This document shows, in pieces, positions 61,861 to 64,000 of a DNA stretch of 64,000 nt. The translations under genes and the position numbers were made by a program. Location of the stretch: assembly GCA_011525915.1 (NCBI GenBank), contig WYBM01000005.1, forward strand, positions 62,001 to 126,000. Reading direction: 5' to 3'. The notes below the pieces were generated by a model that was given only the letters and a program-made list of their open reading frames with translations, was not told where the DNA came from and made no database searches. Numbering within the stretch: the first letter of the stretch is position 1; each line of letters starts with the position of its first letter. The stretch comes from Ardenticatenaceae bacterium. Lineage in GTDB: Bacteria; Chloroflexota; Anaerolineae; Promineifilales; Promineifilaceae.

Positions 61861-64000
61861 ATGAGTAAAGAACAGCAGGCTCAACAGACCGCCAAAAAAC
61901 AGGCCCAACGGCCGTCTCCCATTCAGGAAACAGCCGCCACTGCTGAACTGGCGCCGAGCCTGGTCACGTTACAAACCCCTGGCCAGCTCCAGGCGCTGCC
62001 CCCTCATGCCACCCGCGCCATTCGCCAGGCAACGGTGCTGCGGATGCAGCAGCAGCAGGGTAATGCGGCCGTGCAGCGGCTGCTGGCTCACCCGCAGACG
62101 CCAGCAATTCAACGGTGTGGCGGCGAAACTCACGCCGGCTGCGGCTGTGCCAGTTGTTCCGATGACGAAGAGATGGGCAGTGCCACGGCCGTGCCCTCCA
62201 TCCAGCGCCAGACTGAAGAAGCCGCCGTGGAAAAAGAAGAGCCCCAACCCCAGGCAGCCAACACGGCAGAGCAGCCCGAAACAGCCAATGAAAATCCGGC
62301 TGCCGAAAGCCCATCAGAAAAAGAGGTTCCCTCCCCGGCAGAAGCCGCCAATGAAAACCCGGCGGCCGCCAACATACCCGCCGCTGCCGAAAAACCGGCC
62401 GCCACAGCGCCTACGACCGCCAGCGGCGCCAAAGCCCCAACCACTCAGGCCGATGCTCCCGCACCAACGGCCGTGGCCAATGGCTCCGGGGCCGACACAC
62501 CCGCGCCACAGGCAAATCTGAACAGCCTGGTTTCTTCCGGTCAAGCACCAGACTCCAGCAGCCGCATTTTAGAGCTGGCCCAACAGGCCAGACAAGGCGG
62601 CGATGAACCTGGCAACCTGACGGTGGAGTCGCCTGACCTAAGCAACATCTTGCAAGATTGCCGCATCCCGCCCACACCGGAAGAAAGCACCGTACCCCTG
62701 TCTCTTGATCCGCTTACCACCCAGGTGGACGTGGAACGCGAGCGCCTGCTGCTAACGGCCAGCCTGAGCCGGCAGCAGGTCATGGCTGACGCCCAGACAG
62801 AACAAATGGCGCTGCTGCAAGCCATCGAAACCGAAACAGCCCGGCTGCAAGCAGTGTATGCACGGGCGGGTGAACAGGTGCAAATTGCCGGCGACAGCGC
62901 CCGGGCAGAATTAGAAAGTAACCGCACCACCCAAATTGCTGCCATTAACGCCGCCGCCGAAACCCAACTCATTAACCTGCCTTTATTGGTGGACCAAAAG
63001 AAAAACGAACTGCGCCAGAGCGGCGAACAAAAAGCGGTGGCCGCCGAAACGTTTGGCCAGGCAGAAGCACAGCGGGCCATCACCGGCTGCGCTACCAAAG
63101 CGGCGGCGGCCCGGCAGTTGGGCGAAGATAAGGCCACCCAATACAGCAGCTATGATGAAGCGGCAGATATTGCCCGCGCGGCCCGCAAGATGGCCGGAGA
63201 CGTAGCCAACGGCATCACCAATTCCGGCCAGGATATGGCCAACACGGCCCGCCAGGACATGGCCCAGCTGGCCGCCAAATTCCGCCAGGATGCCGCCCAA
63301 TCCGCCGGTGACTTTGGCAATATGCTAAGTCATGCGCAAAACGAAATCACCCGTGAACGTGACGAAGCAACCAAAGCCATTAACCAGGTGACAGACAATA
63401 CCCTGACGCAATTAACCACCCTGACCACCCAAATTCTGGCACAACTGCGGGCGAATGAACAGGAAGCCATGGCCAAACTCGCTACGGTAGGGCAAATGGC
63501 GCTGCCGGAATATGATCAACTGGCCCAGGCCACGTGTGCCCGCATTGACCAGGACACGGCCGTAGCCATCGCCCAAATAGAATCCTTTGCCTTTAACCAG
63601 GCGGCACCACAGCTCAGCCAGATGCAAGGCCCAGCCGCGGAAGAAGCCCTGGCCAACGTCTGTACACAGATCAGCCAGAACACCGACAATTTCATCAGCC
63701 AGATGGGTACGGCCGTGGCCAACACGCAGCAATCTTACCAGCAGCATACGATGGAAGTTCACGCAGAGGTAACCGCCTACGTAGACGGCCTTACGGAGCA
63801 GGTGGGCAGTGTCACCACCACCTTTGAGACAGAAATCCATAACATTGTCGCTCACGTCCTGGAAGAGACCCAAAACACCACCGATAAAAGCGTAAAAAAC
63901 ATCGAGAAAGTAGGCACAGACCTGGAAGCGGAAATACAAAAAACCATTGACCAGCATACATCTCAATGGGATAAAGAACTGACCGAGGGCCAAAACACGC
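61861..64000 (+). CDS. Second toxin-like eCIS cargo paralogue, 3' truncated by window edge
   Basis: Open from the ATG at 61861 to the window end, at least 713 residues. The first 80 residues closely match the 57942 protein (MSKEQQ, QRPSPIQETAATAELAP, VLRMQQQQGNAAVQRLLAH). A Cys/His cluster follows (AIQRCGGETHAGCGCASC), then PSIQRQTEE, an Ala/Pro/Glu linker to about residue 220, and a long Ala/Gln/Glu coiled coil that continues to the end. A toxin tip would be expected past 64 kb. It starts 29 nt after the putative immunity gene. Confidence 0.85.
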   Translation, partial: MSKEQQAQQTAKKQAQRPSPIQETAATAELAPSLVTLQTPGQLQALPPHATRAIRQATVLRMQQQQGNAAVQRLLAHPQTPAIQRCGGETHAGCGCASCSDDEEMGSATAVPSIQRQTEEAAVEKEEPQPQAANTAEQPETANENPAAESPSEKEVPSPAEAANENPAAANIPAAAEKPAATAPTTASGAKAPTTQADAPAPTAVANGSGADTPAPQANLNSLVSSGQAPDSSSRILELAQQARQGGDEPGNLTVESPDLSNILQDCRIPPTPEESTVPLSLDPLTTQVDVERERLLLTASLSRQQVMADAQTEQMALLQAIETETARLQAVYARAGEQVQIAGDSARAELESNRTTQIAAINAAAETQLINLPLLVDQKKNELRQSGEQKAVAAETFGQAEAQRAITGCATKAAAARQLGEDKATQYSSYDEAADIARAARKMAGDVANGITNSGQDMANTARQDMAQLAAKFRQDAAQSAGDFGNMLSHAQNEITRERDEATKAINQVTDNTLTQLTTLTTQILAQLRANEQEAMAKLATVGQMALPEYDQLAQATCARIDQDTAVAIAQIESFAFNQAAPQLSQMQGPAAEEALANVCTQISQNTDNFISQMGTAVANTQQSYQQHTMEVHAEVTAYVDGLTEQVGSVTTTFETEIHNIVAHVLEETQNTTDKSVKNIEKVGTDLEAEIQKTIDQHTSQWDKELTEGQNT

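Overview
The window looks like chromosomal DNA of a Chloroflexota bacterium, probably of the Anaerolineae/Caldilineae type. This is inferred from the gene set and not from a marker gene: Ser/Thr kinases with long Pro/Thr linkers and one membrane helix, BNR-repeat secreted proteins, a T-box leader on valS, a short valyl-tRNA synthetase, and a paired YraQ-type permease and TIGR03943 protein. The palindromic octamer ACGGCCGT occurs about 100 times in 64 kb, in genes and gaps alike, and acts as a genome signature.

Positions 1-27.9 kb are mostly housekeeping genes: the tadA 3' end, a tRNA-Ser, an MFS transporter, a NUDIX hydrolase, a thiol-redox protein, a sigma/anti-sigma pair, glucokinase plus 6-phosphogluconolactonase, an FHA protein, a PPK2 kinase, a PQQ-type sugar dehydrogenase, two sulfotransferases around rfbC, an MntR-type regulator, valS behind a T-box, a DapA-family aldolase with a class III aminotransferase, clpS, a 1371-residue secreted BNR protein and a Ser/Thr kinase.

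Positions 28-36.9 kb are accessory DNA with gene debris. An Rhs fragment is followed by a metal-linked operon (permease, His-rich TIGR03943 protein, beta-propeller protein). A 33-bp palindrome, COG0523 GTPase remnants on both sides of an intact COG0523 gene, and a lipoprotein follow.

Positions 36.9-64 kb hold an extracellular contractile injection system (eCIS, Afp/PVC-like). The order is a small conserved protein, AAA+ ATPase, DUF4157 protein, DUF4255 tail terminator, sheath, tube 1, a 118-aa protein, a 54-aa protein, tube 2, a Pro-rich 1035-aa protein, LysM protein, spike, PAAR-like tip, gp25 wedge and gp6-like baseplate protein. A cargo/accessory block comes next: a possible zinc phospholipase, a kinase-FHA fusion, a 1165-aa polymorphic toxin ending in a nucleotidyltransferase-like domain with a likely immunity gene behind it, and a second toxin-like paralogue cut by the window end. 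No tape measure, gp7-like wedge or tail fibre is visible; they may lie past 64 kb.

The most interesting points are the toxin/immunity pair inside an eCIS locus, an N-terminal module shared by four putative cargo proteins, the octamer signature, a twin-hairpin element whose TAG ends serve as stop codons, and the two perfect 16-bp stem-loops that bracket the tube gene.
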